Origin: Planctomycetota bacterium
GTDB lineage: Bacteria; Planctomycetota; E44-bin39
DNA length: 64,000 nt
Reading direction: 5' to 3'
NCBI GenBank assembly: GCA_004376375.1
Contig: SOJX01000016.1
Location: 19,924-83,923 of the forward strand
Position 1 is the stretch's first letter. Each line of letters starts with the position of its first letter. Shown here piece after piece: positions 1-8,139 of the stretch. The translations under genes and the position numbers were made by a program. The notes under the pieces were generated by a model that saw only the letters and a program-made list of their open reading frames with translations, was not told where the DNA came from and did not search any database.

Positions 1-1503
1 ATGGTCGAAACCCCGCTCTCGGCGGCGCCTGATGCAGAACAGGTCCTCGAACACCTCAATACAATAATAATCGGGATCGACGGCTCGGGGCTGATAACCA
101 GTTTCAACAAGTGCGCGGAAACCACTTCCGGTTACTCGCGTGAAAAAATGCTCGGCCAGCCGTTTGAAAAGCTGCTTCCGCCGCCCGAAGGCGGTAAGAC
201 GGAACACAGAGATCTGCTCAGGCTGGGCGGATCCCAGAACCTGCCTGAATTCACTCTGCCCATCCGCTGCGCCGACGGCACCGACATATCAATCCTCTGG
301 CGCCCGACTCCGTTCCTGAGCCGCGACGGCAACCCGCTCCTCCAGGTCATGATCGGATGGGACGGCAGATCGCACCATTCCCTGGCCGGCGAGATCGCGC
401 GCCAGAGCCGTTACATCGCGGACATAATCGATAACGCCCCCGAGGCCATTTTTACGACCGACACCAACGATATCATCGAAACATGGAACAAGGGCGCGGA
501 AACGGTCTTCGGCTTCTCCCGCGCCGAGGCGATTGGAAAACCCGCCTCTATCCTGTACCCGCCGCGCCTCATCAAACTCGGCGAGCACAGGTTTTTCCGT
601 AAAAAAATAATCGAGGAAGGCACCGTCAAGGAATTTGAATCGAGCCGCGTCACCAGGCAGGGACGGACCATCCTGGTCGAGATGACCCTTTCCGCCCTGA
701 AAAACGAATCAGGTGAATTCGCGGGCATCCTCACCATCCTGCGCGACATCACGGAAAAGAAAAACGTCGAGAATGCCCTGCTCCGCTCCCAGAAACTCTC
801 GACCGTCGGCCAGATGGCCGCGCACCTCGCGCACCAGGTCAGAAACCCGCTGAACTCCGTAATACTGAACCTGGACCTCATACGCGACGAGCTGAATGAG
901 TACGACGCCGAGGGCCGGATGAACATCGAGGAGGCCGCCAGGCTGCTCGACGCAATCCAGCGTGAAATCACCGGCCTGACCGAGGTTACGAACGAGTATC
1001 TCGAGTTCACAAAAACCTACGAAGACAAGGATGAGAGCGTCTCGATCAACCGCGTAATCGCGGAAATCATGCATTTCTATGAAATGGAGATCTCGGCGCG
1101 CGCGATAAGGGCCACGACCCACCTGGAAGACAACATCCCGCTCGTGCTCTGCAACCGCCACCGGATAAAACAGGCGCTTCTCAACGTGATAAAGAACTCG
1201 ATAGACGCGATGCCCAAAGGCGGCCGGCTCGAGATAATCACACGCTCATCCAAAGACCACGTGCTTGTGGCGGTCCGGGACACCGGCGGCGGCATCGACC
1301 CGGAGTCCGAAGGTGAAATCTGCCACCCGTTCTTCACGACGAAACCGGACGGAACGGGGCTGGGCCTTGCCTTCACGCTGCAGGTCGTACAGCACCATCA
1401 TGGAAAATTTCATTTCGACAACCGGCCCGGCGACGGGGTCACGTTCTTCTTCGAGCTACCCTTCACCCAGGTGCCGATGGAAGAAAAGGAAACAAGGAAA
1501 TAA
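1..1503 (+). CDS. PAS-domain sensor histidine kinase (5' end may lie outside window)
   Basis: Cytoplasmic sensor kinase that should autophosphorylate on His and pass phosphate to a receiver. Two PAS domains are visible at about residues 13-125 and 135-255, followed by a HisKA dimerisation domain with the phospho-acceptor His278 in an HQVRNPLN box. The HATPase_c domain carries an N box (NVIKNSIDAM), a DTGGGI G1 box, an FFTTK F box and a GTGLGLAF G2 box. No membrane segment or signal peptide is seen. The frame is open from the first base, so the true start may be upstream. It is followed by two response-regulator genes, its likely partners. The ligand sensed by the PAS domains cannot be told from sequence. 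Confidence 0.9.
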   Translation: MVETPLSAAPDAEQVLEHLNTIIIGIDGSGLITSFNKCAETTSGYSREKMLGQPFEKLLPPPEGGKTEHRDLLRLGGSQNLPEFTLPIRCADGTDISILWRPTPFLSRDGNPLLQVMIGWDGRSHHSLAGEIARQSRYIADIIDNAPEAIFTTDTNDIIETWNKGAETVFGFSRAEAIGKPASILYPPRLIKLGEHRFFRKKIIEEGTVKEFESSRVTRQGRTILVEMTLSALKNESGEFAGILTILRDITEKKNVENALLRSQKLSTVGQMAAHLAHQVRNPLNSVILNLDLIRDELNEYDAEGRMNIEEAARLLDAIQREITGLTEVTNEYLEFTKTYEDKDESVSINRVIAEIMHFYEMEISARAIRATTHLEDNIPLVLCNRHRIKQALLNVIKNSIDAMPKGGRLEIITRSSKDHVLVAVRDTGGGIDPESEGEICHPFFTTKPDGTGLGLAFTLQVVQHHHGKFHFDNRPGDGVTFFFELPFTQVPMEEKETRK

Positions 1504-1513
1504 GGAATATATA

Positions 1514-1583
1514 TTTAGCGGCGCCGCTTGCGGCGCGTTAATAACAAAAAAACACAACGGCGAGCAAGCTCGCCCGCTAAAAA
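1514..1583. repeat. Facing pair of GC-rich hairpin repeats
   Basis: Starts TTTAGCGGCG and ends CGCCCGCTAAAA, with each arm a small hairpin of its own and an A-rich spacer between them. Related TTAGCGGC hairpins occur at about 3240, 25422, 27270, 36385, 50825 and 52669. It could act as a terminator for the kinase gene. Confidence 0.6.
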
Positions 1584-1596
1584 AATAAAACCGATG

Positions 1597-1668
1597 AACC
1601 GAAGAACCGAACAACCGGAGAACCGAACAACCGAACAACCGGAGAACCGAACAACCGAACAACCGAAT
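1597..1668. repeat. AACCGAAN octamer tandem array
   Basis: Nine consecutive 8-bp units of the form AACCGAAC, AACCGAAG, AACCGGAG and AACCGAAT, ending 10 bp before the next start codon. The same unit recurs at five other places in the window. Confidence 0.85.
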
Positions 1669-1678
1669 TAGAGGCCTG

Positions 1679-3106
1679 ATGCAGAATCATGAAATCATTC
1701 TCGTCGTAGAAAACGACGCAAACACCCGCGACTCGCTCACGCGTGCGCTTCAGGGCGAAGCCTTCGAAGTCCTGTCCGCAGCGGATGCCGGCGCAGCCAG
1801 GGAACTTTTGATGAACAACTCGGTGGACGCCGTAGTTGCCGACATCTGGCTGCCCGGCCTGCCCGGCGCAGAGTTCGTTCGTGAAATAAAGGCCTTCAAC
1901 CCGAAATGCCAGGTCGTGGTTACGACCGAATACGGCACAATCGAGCGCGCCGTCGAAGCCGTCCGGGAAGGCGCCTGCGACTTCCTGGTCAAACCGGTTC
2001 CCTCGGCCGTGCTTATCCCCTCGTTACGACGGGCGCTTTCCAGCCGCGGGCACGCGCCGCCGCGCATCGAAAAACGCGCACCCGCGAGACCACTGCCACC
2101 GGAAACCGAAATACTGCCCGGAATCGTAGGGACGTCCGCCGCGATTCGCGACATCGCCGCGTTCATCCGCCGCGCCGCACAGTCAAATGCCCCGATTCTC
2201 CTCGTCGGCGAGTCCGGCATCGGAAAGGAAAGCTTTGCGCGCGCGCTCCACATGCTCTCCCCCAATCCCGACGGGCCGTTTGTGGCAGTCGCATGCGATT
2301 CATCTTCGCAGCCTTCGGCCGACCCGCTGAGACTCGAAGAGGAAATTTTCGGGCAGGCGGAAAACGGTTCACAGTCCGGCCGCGTCGACGACGCCCGCGG
2401 CGGCATACTCTTCCTGGACGAGCTCACTGCCATCTCGCGCCCGGCGCAGGCGCGGCTGTACAGGCTGCTCAACCGTGGAAAGTCCGAGCGCGTGGACTCG
2501 AAAAAATCCGAACCCGCCGACGTGCGCATTGTCATCGCCTCGCACACCGACCCGGCCGACGCCGTCAAAAGGGGCCTGCTCAGGAGAGACCTCTTCTACC
2601 GCCTGAGTGCGACAACGATGAAAATACCGCCGTTGCGCGAGCGCGCCGAAGACATAATTCCACTCGTCCACCGCTTCATCAACCGCTACGGGAAAGCGAA
2701 CGGCGGAGAGGTGACCGGGATAACGCCCGAAGCGCTTGCGATGTTTGTCGAATCGCCCTGGCACGGCAACGTGCGCGAACTGGAACACTCGGTCGAGCGC
2801 GCCGTCATTCTCGCCTCGTCCGAAATGCTGAAGCCCGAAAATATTCAGGAACCGTCCGTAAAGCTCGACGACAGCCCGCGGAAAATTGAAATCCCGATCG
2901 GCATGCCGCTTCAGGAAGCCGAGGGCCTTATCATAAGAGCGGTCCTCGAACACTGCGGCGGCAACAAGCGCGAGGCCGCAAAACAGCTCGGCATAGGCGT
3001 CCGCACAGTCTACCGCAAGATCGCCCCGGCACGCAAACGCCCCCGCCGACGACTGACGCGCAGGAACGCGCGCGTCCGCAAGGCTGATTCGGTTAAGAAG
3101 GGATAG
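1679..3106 (+). CDS. NtrC-family response regulator lacking the GAFTGA loop
   Basis: Response regulator with a receiver at residues 5-120 (phospho-acceptor Asp55 in VADIWLP), an AAA+ domain at about 145-370 and a Fis-type helix-turn-helix at about 410-452, followed by an Arg-rich tail. Walker A is GESGIGKES and Walker B is GGILFLDEL, and the RRDLFYRLS and PPLRERAEDI motifs are present. The loop that normally reads GAFTGA and touches sigma-54 is replaced and shortened (FGQAENGSQSGRVDDARGG). It therefore probably does not activate sigma-54 promoters in the usual way; family members without this loop act with sigma-70 or as repressors. It sits downstream of a PAS kinase and upstream of a lone receiver. 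Confidence 0.88.
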   Translation: MQNHEIILVVENDANTRDSLTRALQGEAFEVLSAADAGAARELLMNNSVDAVVADIWLPGLPGAEFVREIKAFNPKCQVVVTTEYGTIERAVEAVREGACDFLVKPVPSAVLIPSLRRALSSRGHAPPRIEKRAPARPLPPETEILPGIVGTSAAIRDIAAFIRRAAQSNAPILLVGESGIGKESFARALHMLSPNPDGPFVAVACDSSSQPSADPLRLEEEIFGQAENGSQSGRVDDARGGILFLDELTAISRPAQARLYRLLNRGKSERVDSKKSEPADVRIVIASHTDPADAVKRGLLRRDLFYRLSATTMKIPPLRERAEDIIPLVHRFINRYGKANGGEVTGITPEALAMFVESPWHGNVRELEHSVERAVILASSEMLKPENIQEPSVKLDDSPRKIEIPIGMPLQEAEGLIIRAVLEHCGGNKREAAKQLGIGVRTVYRKIAPARKRPRRRLTRRNARVRKADSVKKG

Positions 3107-3230
3107 GGGATAGGGGATACGGGATAAGGGAATAAGGGAATAAGGGAATAAGGAATTAAGGGAACAAGGTTATAATTAAAAATTCTTTTATTTTTTTACT
3201 TGTTTCCTTATCTACTTATTTCCTTATCAC
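3100..3230. repeat. Facing 7/8-bp tandem arrays around an AT core
   Basis: The left arm is built of GGGATA and AAGGGAAT units. After an AT-rich core (about 3170-3200) comes a right arm of TTTCCTTAT units, roughly complementary to the left. The transcript could fold as a long imperfect hairpin. Confidence 0.7.
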
Positions 3231-3239
3231 TTCTTCATA

Positions 3240-3307
3240 TAGCGGCGCGGCTTGCTGCGCGTGTCTTAATAAATATAACCGAAGAACCGACGAACCGAAG
3301 AACCGAG
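3240..3307. repeat. Composite element: GC hairpin, conserved core, octamer array
   Basis: A hairpin GCGGCGCGGCTTGCTGCGCG is followed by GTCTTAATAAATATAACC and then an AACCGAAG array, ending just before the Shine-Dalgarno site of the next gene. Inverted copies with the same order lie at 25357-25463 and 52539-52694. Confidence 0.8.
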
Positions 3308-3320
3308 AAAAGGAGGTAAA

Positions 3321-3716
3321 ATGACGGAATCTCCAAAAAGTGAAGAAAAGCAGCAGACGATTCTCGTGGTCGACGACGACGAGGAGCTGCGGCTTGCACT
3401 CGTCAAGTCGCTCTCCAAGGCGAACTACCGCGTCTATGCGGGCGCGAACTTCACCGACGGCATAGAGATACTGCGCACTCAGAAAATAGACCTGCTCCTT
3501 TCCGACCTCAAGATGCCGGACAAAAGCGGCCTCGATCTCCTCAAAGAGGTCAAGTCGATCTCGTCCCAGACGCGCGTGATTATCATAACGGCCTACGGCG
3601 AGATGAGCTCCTACCTCGAGGCGATGAACATCGGCGCCTTCGACTACATAAACAAACCCATCAACCGCGACGAACTGCTGGAGATGGTCAGCCGCGCTCT
3701 CGATTTGCCTGGATAG
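3321..3716 (+). CDS. Single-domain response regulator (CheY-like receiver)
   Basis: A 131-residue stand-alone receiver. The acidic pocket is VVDDDEE at residues 16-22, the phospho-acceptor Asp is in LLSDLKMP, and the switch Thr and Lys are in IITAYGE and INKPI. There is no output domain, so it probably works by protein contact or as a phosphorelay intermediate, perhaps with the PAS kinase at the start of the window. The start is well fixed by AAAGGAGG placed 6 nt upstream. The gene directly follows a composite repeat element. Confidence 0.9.
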   Translation: MTESPKSEEKQQTILVVDDDEELRLALVKSLSKANYRVYAGANFTDGIEILRTQKIDLLLSDLKMPDKSGLDLLKEVKSISSQTRVIIITAYGEMSSYLEAMNIGAFDYINKPINRDELLEMVSRALDLPG

Positions 3717-3780
3717 GAAATAAATTATGAATTATGAAGTATGAAAGTTATCCGCCGCGCTTGCACGGCGATTAATCCCG

Positions 3781-3848
3781 GCACATCAGCACTCCAGCAC
3801 CCCAGCACTCCAGCACTCCAGCACTTCAGCACTCCAGCACTCCAGCAC
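3781..3848. repeat. CACTCCAG octamer tandem array
   Basis: About eight units of CACTCCAG with few changes, just upstream of the promoter of the next gene. A short GC hairpin (CGCCGCGCTTGCACGGCG) lies just before it. Confidence 0.8.
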
Positions 3849-3858
3849 AATTTATACC

Positions 3859-3887
3859 TTGCAGCTTATATTGCATTCTGTTACAAT
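3859..3887 (+). promoter_or_regulatory. Sigma-70-like promoter
   Basis: TTGCAG, a 17-bp spacer and TACAAT, about 50 bp upstream of the MetE-like gene. Confidence 0.55.
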
Positions 3888-3936
3888 TCCCTATCTTAAG
3901 GTATTTTCCACACGAAGGTGAAAAACATAAACCCTT

Positions 3937-4995
3937 ATGCATATTGACGTTAGAAAATTCGACAGGCTCCCCCTGACATCCGGTATCGGCAGTTTACCGC
4001 ATGAATCTGCCGAAATGGCAGTCGATTTTGTGTTGAACTGCGGAGTCGATATTCCTTTCTGGCCGCAGTTGCCCGCACGCGACTGGCGCGAGTTGATGTT
4101 GCCGCAATTCGCCGAAGGACTGCCCGGCGTGATATGGAACGAGAAACGGAGATCCGTTCACGTCGACACCGGAAACGGTTTCACGGACCGGCTTGCGGAA
4201 TTCTTTGAAAAAGCACTCGCCGGTGAAGTCGACGCTTTCGCTCTTTCGGAAACGACCGCCGCCGGATACCACGCGTTTATCCGCAGGCTCGAATCAGGCG
4301 GGAAACGCTTTCCCGTCCTCAAGGGCCAGATTACCGGACCGATTACTTTCACCATCGGGATAAACGACCTGGACCGCATGGCCATCTTCTACAACGGCGA
4401 CCTGCGCGAGGCAGCCATCCGCCTGCTGATTGCAAAAGCCGTTACACAGGTAAATGCATTAAAGAAACACGCCGACCAGGTCATGATTTTTCTGGACGAG
4501 CCCGCCCTCGAAAGTTACGGCAAGCCGGGATTCGAAGGCCTTTCGCATGGTGAAGTGGTTGCCGTCCTCAAAACGGCCGTCGACGGCGTACGCGAGGCAG
4601 GCGCCGTTACAGGCATCCACGTCTGCGGAAACACGGAATGGAGCATCGTTGCCGATGCCGAACCCGATATAATGCACTTCGACTCCTTCGGCTACGGCGA
4701 CAAAATTTCCCTCTACCCCGTGGAGATGGGAAAATATCTTTCAAACGGAGGATTGCTCGCGTGGGGCGCCGTGCCGACGTTCGACGCGATAACCTTTGCC
4801 GACGCCGAGATGTGCCGCGAGCGCCTGACCGAGTACTTCGGCAACCTCAAGGAGCGGCTCGACGATAAGGCCGTAGGCGGCCAGAAGGCGCCGTTTCTCA
4901 TTACCCCGAGCTGCGGCCTCGGCTCGCGAAACCTCGAAGAGACCGAAAAAGCGTTTCAACTCCTCTCGGAGCTGAAAGAACAGCCTTTCAAATAA
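3937..4995 (+). CDS. MetE-like (short, cobalamin-independent type) zinc methyltransferase
   Basis: A 352-residue TIM-barrel protein of the MetE C-terminal/UroD superfamily. The likely zinc ligands are visible: His and Cys in IHVCGNTEW and Cys in ITPSCGLGSRN, matching the His-Cys-Glu-Cys site of MetE. The N-terminal half of full MetE, which binds polyglutamyl folate, is missing, as in the short 'core' MetE group thought to take methyl groups from corrinoid proteins. It may therefore make methionine from a methyl-corrinoid, or be another methyl-thiol transferase. It lies 20 bp upstream of the ferredoxin subunit gene of a 2-oxoacid oxidoreductase and has its own promoter. The substrate is inferred. 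Confidence 0.75.
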   Translation: MHIDVRKFDRLPLTSGIGSLPHESAEMAVDFVLNCGVDIPFWPQLPARDWRELMLPQFAEGLPGVIWNEKRRSVHVDTGNGFTDRLAEFFEKALAGEVDAFALSETTAAGYHAFIRRLESGGKRFPVLKGQITGPITFTIGINDLDRMAIFYNGDLREAAIRLLIAKAVTQVNALKKHADQVMIFLDEPALESYGKPGFEGLSHGEVVAVLKTAVDGVREAGAVTGIHVCGNTEWSIVADAEPDIMHFDSFGYGDKISLYPVEMGKYLSNGGLLAWGAVPTFDAITFADAEMCRERLTEYFGNLKERLDDKAVGGQKAPFLITPSCGLGSRNLEETEKAFQLLSELKEQPFK

Positions 4996-5015
4996 ACGGG
5001 AGCATCGCGCGGAAA

Positions 5016-5453
5016 ATGACAACCGACCCGGTAAGAATCAATCTTGGCTGGTGCAAGGCGTGCGGCATCTGCCTGCACGTCTGCCCGAAAAACGTATTCA
5101 AGTGGAGCGAAGAAATCACCGAAAAAGGCGTCAAGGTGCCCGTCGTCGCGGCGCCCGGGCAGTGCATCTACTGCAAAATCTGCGAGATAATGTGTCCCGA
5201 CTTCGCGGTTTCCGTACAGGACCGCAAAACCGGGAAGGCGAAGGCAAAAGCCGGACCGAAAGCAAAAGTAAAGGCGAAACCCAGGCCGAAAGCGGGACCG
5301 AAGAAGAAAGCCAAAGCCAAACCAAAGGCTAAAGCAAAGAAAAAAGCAAAGAAGAAACCAAAACCAAAGCGTAAACCAAAGACCGGATCGAAAGCCAGAC
5401 GCAGGGCAAAACAGAAAAAGAAGTCGAAAAAGAAATCGAAACGTAAGCGGTAG
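5016..5453 (+). CDS. korD: Ferredoxin (delta) subunit of 2-oxoacid:ferredoxin oxidoreductase with histone-H1-like tail
   Basis: The first 68 residues form a two-cluster ferredoxin with CKACGICLHVCP and CIYCKICEIMCP, each able to hold one [4Fe-4S] cluster. This is the electron outlet of KorABCD/OorDABC-type enzymes. Residues 70-145 are almost entirely Lys, Ala, Pro and Arg in irregular KAKAKPKA repeats, like the tail of eukaryotic histone H1 or bacterial AlgP. Usual KorD proteins are near 100 residues and lack this tail. The tail is read in frame with no frameshift sign. Its role is unknown; binding to nucleic acid, polyphosphate or membrane are possibilities. The order delta-alpha-beta-gamma matches oorDABC. 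Confidence 0.88.
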   Translation: MTTDPVRINLGWCKACGICLHVCPKNVFKWSEEITEKGVKVPVVAAPGQCIYCKICEIMCPDFAVSVQDRKTGKAKAKAGPKAKVKAKPRPKAGPKKKAKAKPKAKAKKKAKKKPKPKRKPKTGSKARRRAKQKKKSKKKSKRKR

Positions 5454-5488
5454 ATGAATACGAAAAAAATTTTCGGATTTCCGGTTGA

Positions 5489-5526
5489 AAGAAATCCGCA
5501 ATCCGAGATCCGAAATCCGCAATCGA
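5489..5526. repeat. AATCCGNN octamer array
   Basis: Units AATCCGCA, ATCCGAG and AATCCGCA lie just ahead of korA. They are read as open frame and give a false upstream ATG at 5485. Confidence 0.65.
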
Positions 5527-5538
5527 AATGAGGTTATC

Positions 5539-6636
5539 GTGTCTCAACTCGTAATTGGCAATCACGCCTGCGCCCGCGGGGCGATAGCCGCAGGCTGCAC
5601 CTTCTACGCGGGATACCCCATAACGCCCTCCTCCGAGGTCATGGAGGAAATGATCCGCCTCCTCCCGGACGTCGGCGGCGTCTTCATCCAGATGGAGGAC
5701 GAAATCGCGTCGCTGGGCGCATGCATCGGCGCGAGCTGGTCGGGAAAGAAAGCCATGACCGCGACAAGCGGGCCCGGGTACTCGCTCATGCAGGAAAACA
5801 TCGGTTACGCCTACATGACGGAGACGCCGCTCGTTATCGTCGACATCCAGCGCGCCGGGCCGTCGACCGGCCAGGCGACGCGCGTCGGCGCCGGCGACGT
5901 ATACCAGGCCCGGTACGGCTCGCACGGCGATTACGAGGCGATCGCGCTCTCGCCCTGGAGCGTCGAGGAAATGTTCACGATGACGGTCCGCGCATTCGAC
6001 CTCGCCGAGGAGTTCCGCGTGCCCGTTACGCTGCTTGCGGAGGAGGCAACGGGTCACCTGCGCGAAACGTTTGAACCCAAAAAGATTTCACGCTCCGCGG
6101 CAAGGAAAACGCCGCAGAAAACGATCCCGCCCTGGGGCAACCCGAAAACCGGCAGAATGACCCCCATGCCCGGTTTCGGCCAGGGGCGCAACCTCCTTGT
6201 CACGGGCTCGACCCATACGGAGGAAGGCTTCAGGAAAACCCAGGACCCGAAAGTGCAGCGCAGGCTTGTCGACAGAATCGTAAACAAGGTCCGAAGCAAA
6301 GCGGACTCGATCGCGAACGCCGAGGAGCATTACACGCGCGGCGCCTCGACCATCGTCGTCGCATACGGGTTTACGGCCCGGAGCACGCTCGCAGCCGTCG
6401 AGCGGGCAAGGGAAAAAGGGAAAAAAGTCGGGCTGCTCCGCCTGAAATCTATCTGGCCGTTCCCGGATAAAATTGTAAACCGCCTGTGCTCCAGGGTGAA
6501 AAAAGTCGTCGTGCCCGAGATGAACTCGGGCATGATCGTCCGCGAGGTCGAGCGCGCCTCGCGCCGCGACTGCATCGGATATTCGAAAACAATGGGCGAA
6601 GTAATCACCCCGGACGAAATCGCAAAGCTGTTGTAG
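5539..6636 (+). CDS. korA: 2-oxoacid (2-oxoglutarate):ferredoxin oxidoreductase alpha subunit
   Basis: The alpha subunit, containing the pyrimidine-binding and transketolase C-terminal domains, oxidises a 2-oxoacid to acyl-CoA and reduces ferredoxin. The protein has the hallmark AGYPITPSSE near residue 25, an EDEIAS segment and the GLLRLKSIWPFP C-terminal region. I start it at GTG 5539, 6 nt after a GAGG site; the ATG at 5485 would add 18 residues translated from an octamer repeat. The order D-A-B-C and the subunit sizes favour 2-oxoglutarate as substrate (reductive or oxidative TCA), but branched-chain oxoacids cannot be excluded. Confidence 0.88.
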   Translation: MSQLVIGNHACARGAIAAGCTFYAGYPITPSSEVMEEMIRLLPDVGGVFIQMEDEIASLGACIGASWSGKKAMTATSGPGYSLMQENIGYAYMTETPLVIVDIQRAGPSTGQATRVGAGDVYQARYGSHGDYEAIALSPWSVEEMFTMTVRAFDLAEEFRVPVTLLAEEATGHLRETFEPKKISRSAARKTPQKTIPPWGNPKTGRMTPMPGFGQGRNLLVTGSTHTEEGFRKTQDPKVQRRLVDRIVNKVRSKADSIANAEEHYTRGASTIVVAYGFTARSTLAAVERAREKGKKVGLLRLKSIWPFPDKIVNRLCSRVKKVVVPEMNSGMIVREVERASRRDCIGYSKTMGEVITPDEIAKLL

Positions 6637-6734
6637 GTTTTAGGTTTCAGGTTTCAGGTTTCAGGTTTCAGGATATATCTTTGTTATTTCCTAACACCTG
6701 AAACCTAACACCTGACACCTAAGACCTGACACCT
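6634..6734. repeat. Facing heptamer arrays (CAGGTTT / AAACCTG-ACACCTG)
   Basis: Five CAGGTTT-type units, an AT-rich core of about 18 bp, then about six CCTAACA/CCTGACA units complementary to the first arm. Almost the same structure appears at 63899-64000. Confidence 0.85.
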
Positions 6735-6778
6735 TGACAGAAATTGCCCCTGGCGTTACTACTCTAGGAAGGTTCACA

Positions 6779-7543
6779 ATGCCTAAGACTCTTCTCAAAC
6801 ACATACGTAAGAAAGCGATGCCGACCCCGTTCTGCGCCGGATGCGGGCTGGGCATCCTCATGCAGGCGATACTGCGCGCCATCGAGAATTCGGGCAGGTC
6901 GATGTCGGACATGGTCTTCGTCTCCGGCATCGGATGCACCGCGTGGATCCCCTCACCGCACTTCAACGCCGACACGCTGCACACGCCTCACGGCAGGCCG
7001 GTCGCGTTCGCAACGGGGGTAAAACTCGCCATGCCGGAAAAGACCGTTATGGTTATCTCCGGCGACGGCGACCTCGCGTCAATCGGCGGAAACCACCTCA
7101 TCCACGCCGCACGCCGCGACCTCGACATCACCGTCATCTGCGGAAACAATCTCCTCTACGGCATGACCGGCGGCCAGGTCGGACCGACCACGCCCATCGG
7201 CGCGAAAACAAGCACCACACCGCGCGGGAACAGGAACAGGGCGTTCGACCTTACGAAACTGGTATACGGCGCGGGCGCGTCTTACGCCGCACGCGAAAGC
7301 GTCGCATACCCGAAACGCCTCACGCGGGCGATAGAGGGCGCCATCCGGCATACCGGATTTGCATTCGTCGAATCGCTTGTATGGTGCCCGACCCAGTACG
7401 GCCGCAGAAACAGAATATCCGACCCGGTGGAAATGCTCAAGCAGAACAAGCAGGTTACCCGCTTCGGCGACCCGGGCCGTCCCGGCGGCAACAAGATCGT
7501 TCTTGGAGTCGCCGGCCAGCCGAGTAAGGGGAAGCAAAAATGA
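6779..7543 (+). CDS. korB: 2-oxoacid:ferredoxin oxidoreductase beta subunit (thiamine diphosphate binding)
   Basis: The catalytic beta subunit that binds thiamine diphosphate. It has the N-terminal CAGCGLG motif and the ThDP/Mg motif beginning GDGDLASIGG and continuing GNNLLYGMTGGQ. With the alpha, gamma and delta subunits it decarboxylates 2-oxoacids in the cytoplasm. The start chosen is ATG 6779, with GGAAGG 7 nt upstream; the frame is open back to TTG 6734 only because the repeat has no stop. It overlaps korC by 4 bp (ATGA), which indicates coupled translation. Length (254 residues) is normal for the family. Confidence 0.9.
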   Translation: MPKTLLKHIRKKAMPTPFCAGCGLGILMQAILRAIENSGRSMSDMVFVSGIGCTAWIPSPHFNADTLHTPHGRPVAFATGVKLAMPEKTVMVISGDGDLASIGGNHLIHAARRDLDITVICGNNLLYGMTGGQVGPTTPIGAKTSTTPRGNRNRAFDLTKLVYGAGASYAARESVAYPKRLTRAIEGAIRHTGFAFVESLVWCPTQYGRRNRISDPVEMLKQNKQVTRFGDPGRPGGNKIVLGVAGQPSKGKQK

Positions 7544-8139
7544 TAAAACGCGCCTCGCAGACTCATACCGCCGACCGCGACCTGTCCGAAAAGATTGAAA
7601 TCCGCATCGCGGGCCGCGGCGGACAGGGAATACTTGTCGCCTCGAACGTGCTTGCGCATGCACTCGAGGAAAACTACGAGTATGTCGCGCAGTCCGGCTC
7701 ATACGGCTCCGAGGCACGCGGCACCGTCAGCACCGCGGACGTCGTTGCGGGGCCGGAACCTTTCGCATACCCCAGGGTCGAAACCGCCGACATGCTCGCG
7801 CTTCTCACGCCCGAGGCTGCAAAGCACTTCGCATCGACCGTGGTTGCGGGCGGAATAGTACTCGCCGACCCGGACCTCGTGGCGAAGCGTTTTCTGGCCA
7901 ATCTCGAAAATGTCTCGCTATACCTCGTTCCGGCCGCGCGCAAGGCAAGCGAGCTGGGCTCGCCGCTGCATCTGAATATGCTTCTGGTGGGCGCGATATC
8001 AACCCTCCTTGGCTCGCTGCCCGGCCTCGAGATACAGCCCGGCGTCTTCCGCAACGCCGTAAAGCAGCTTCTATCGGCCAAACGGGCCGAGTCGGCACTC
8101 ACCGCATTCGAAGTCGGCAGGAGCCTCGTAAACCCATGA
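7540..8139 (+). CDS. korC: 2-oxoacid:ferredoxin oxidoreductase gamma subunit
   Basis: The 199-residue gamma subunit, which binds the CoA moiety and holds the complex together. The family signature IAGRGGQGI lies near residue 23, followed by SGSYGSEARGG-like residues (SGSYGSEARGTVS). It overlaps both neighbours by 4 bp (ATGA at each end), so korB, korC and the following sensor kinase form one translationally coupled unit. Substrate assignment follows that of korA. Confidence 0.9.
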   Translation: MIKRASQTHTADRDLSEKIEIRIAGRGGQGILVASNVLAHALEENYEYVAQSGSYGSEARGTVSTADVVAGPEPFAYPRVETADMLALLTPEAAKHFASTVVAGGIVLADPDLVAKRFLANLENVSLYLVPAARKASELGSPLHLNMLLVGAISTLLGSLPGLEIQPGVFRNAVKQLLSAKRAESALTAFEVGRSLVNP

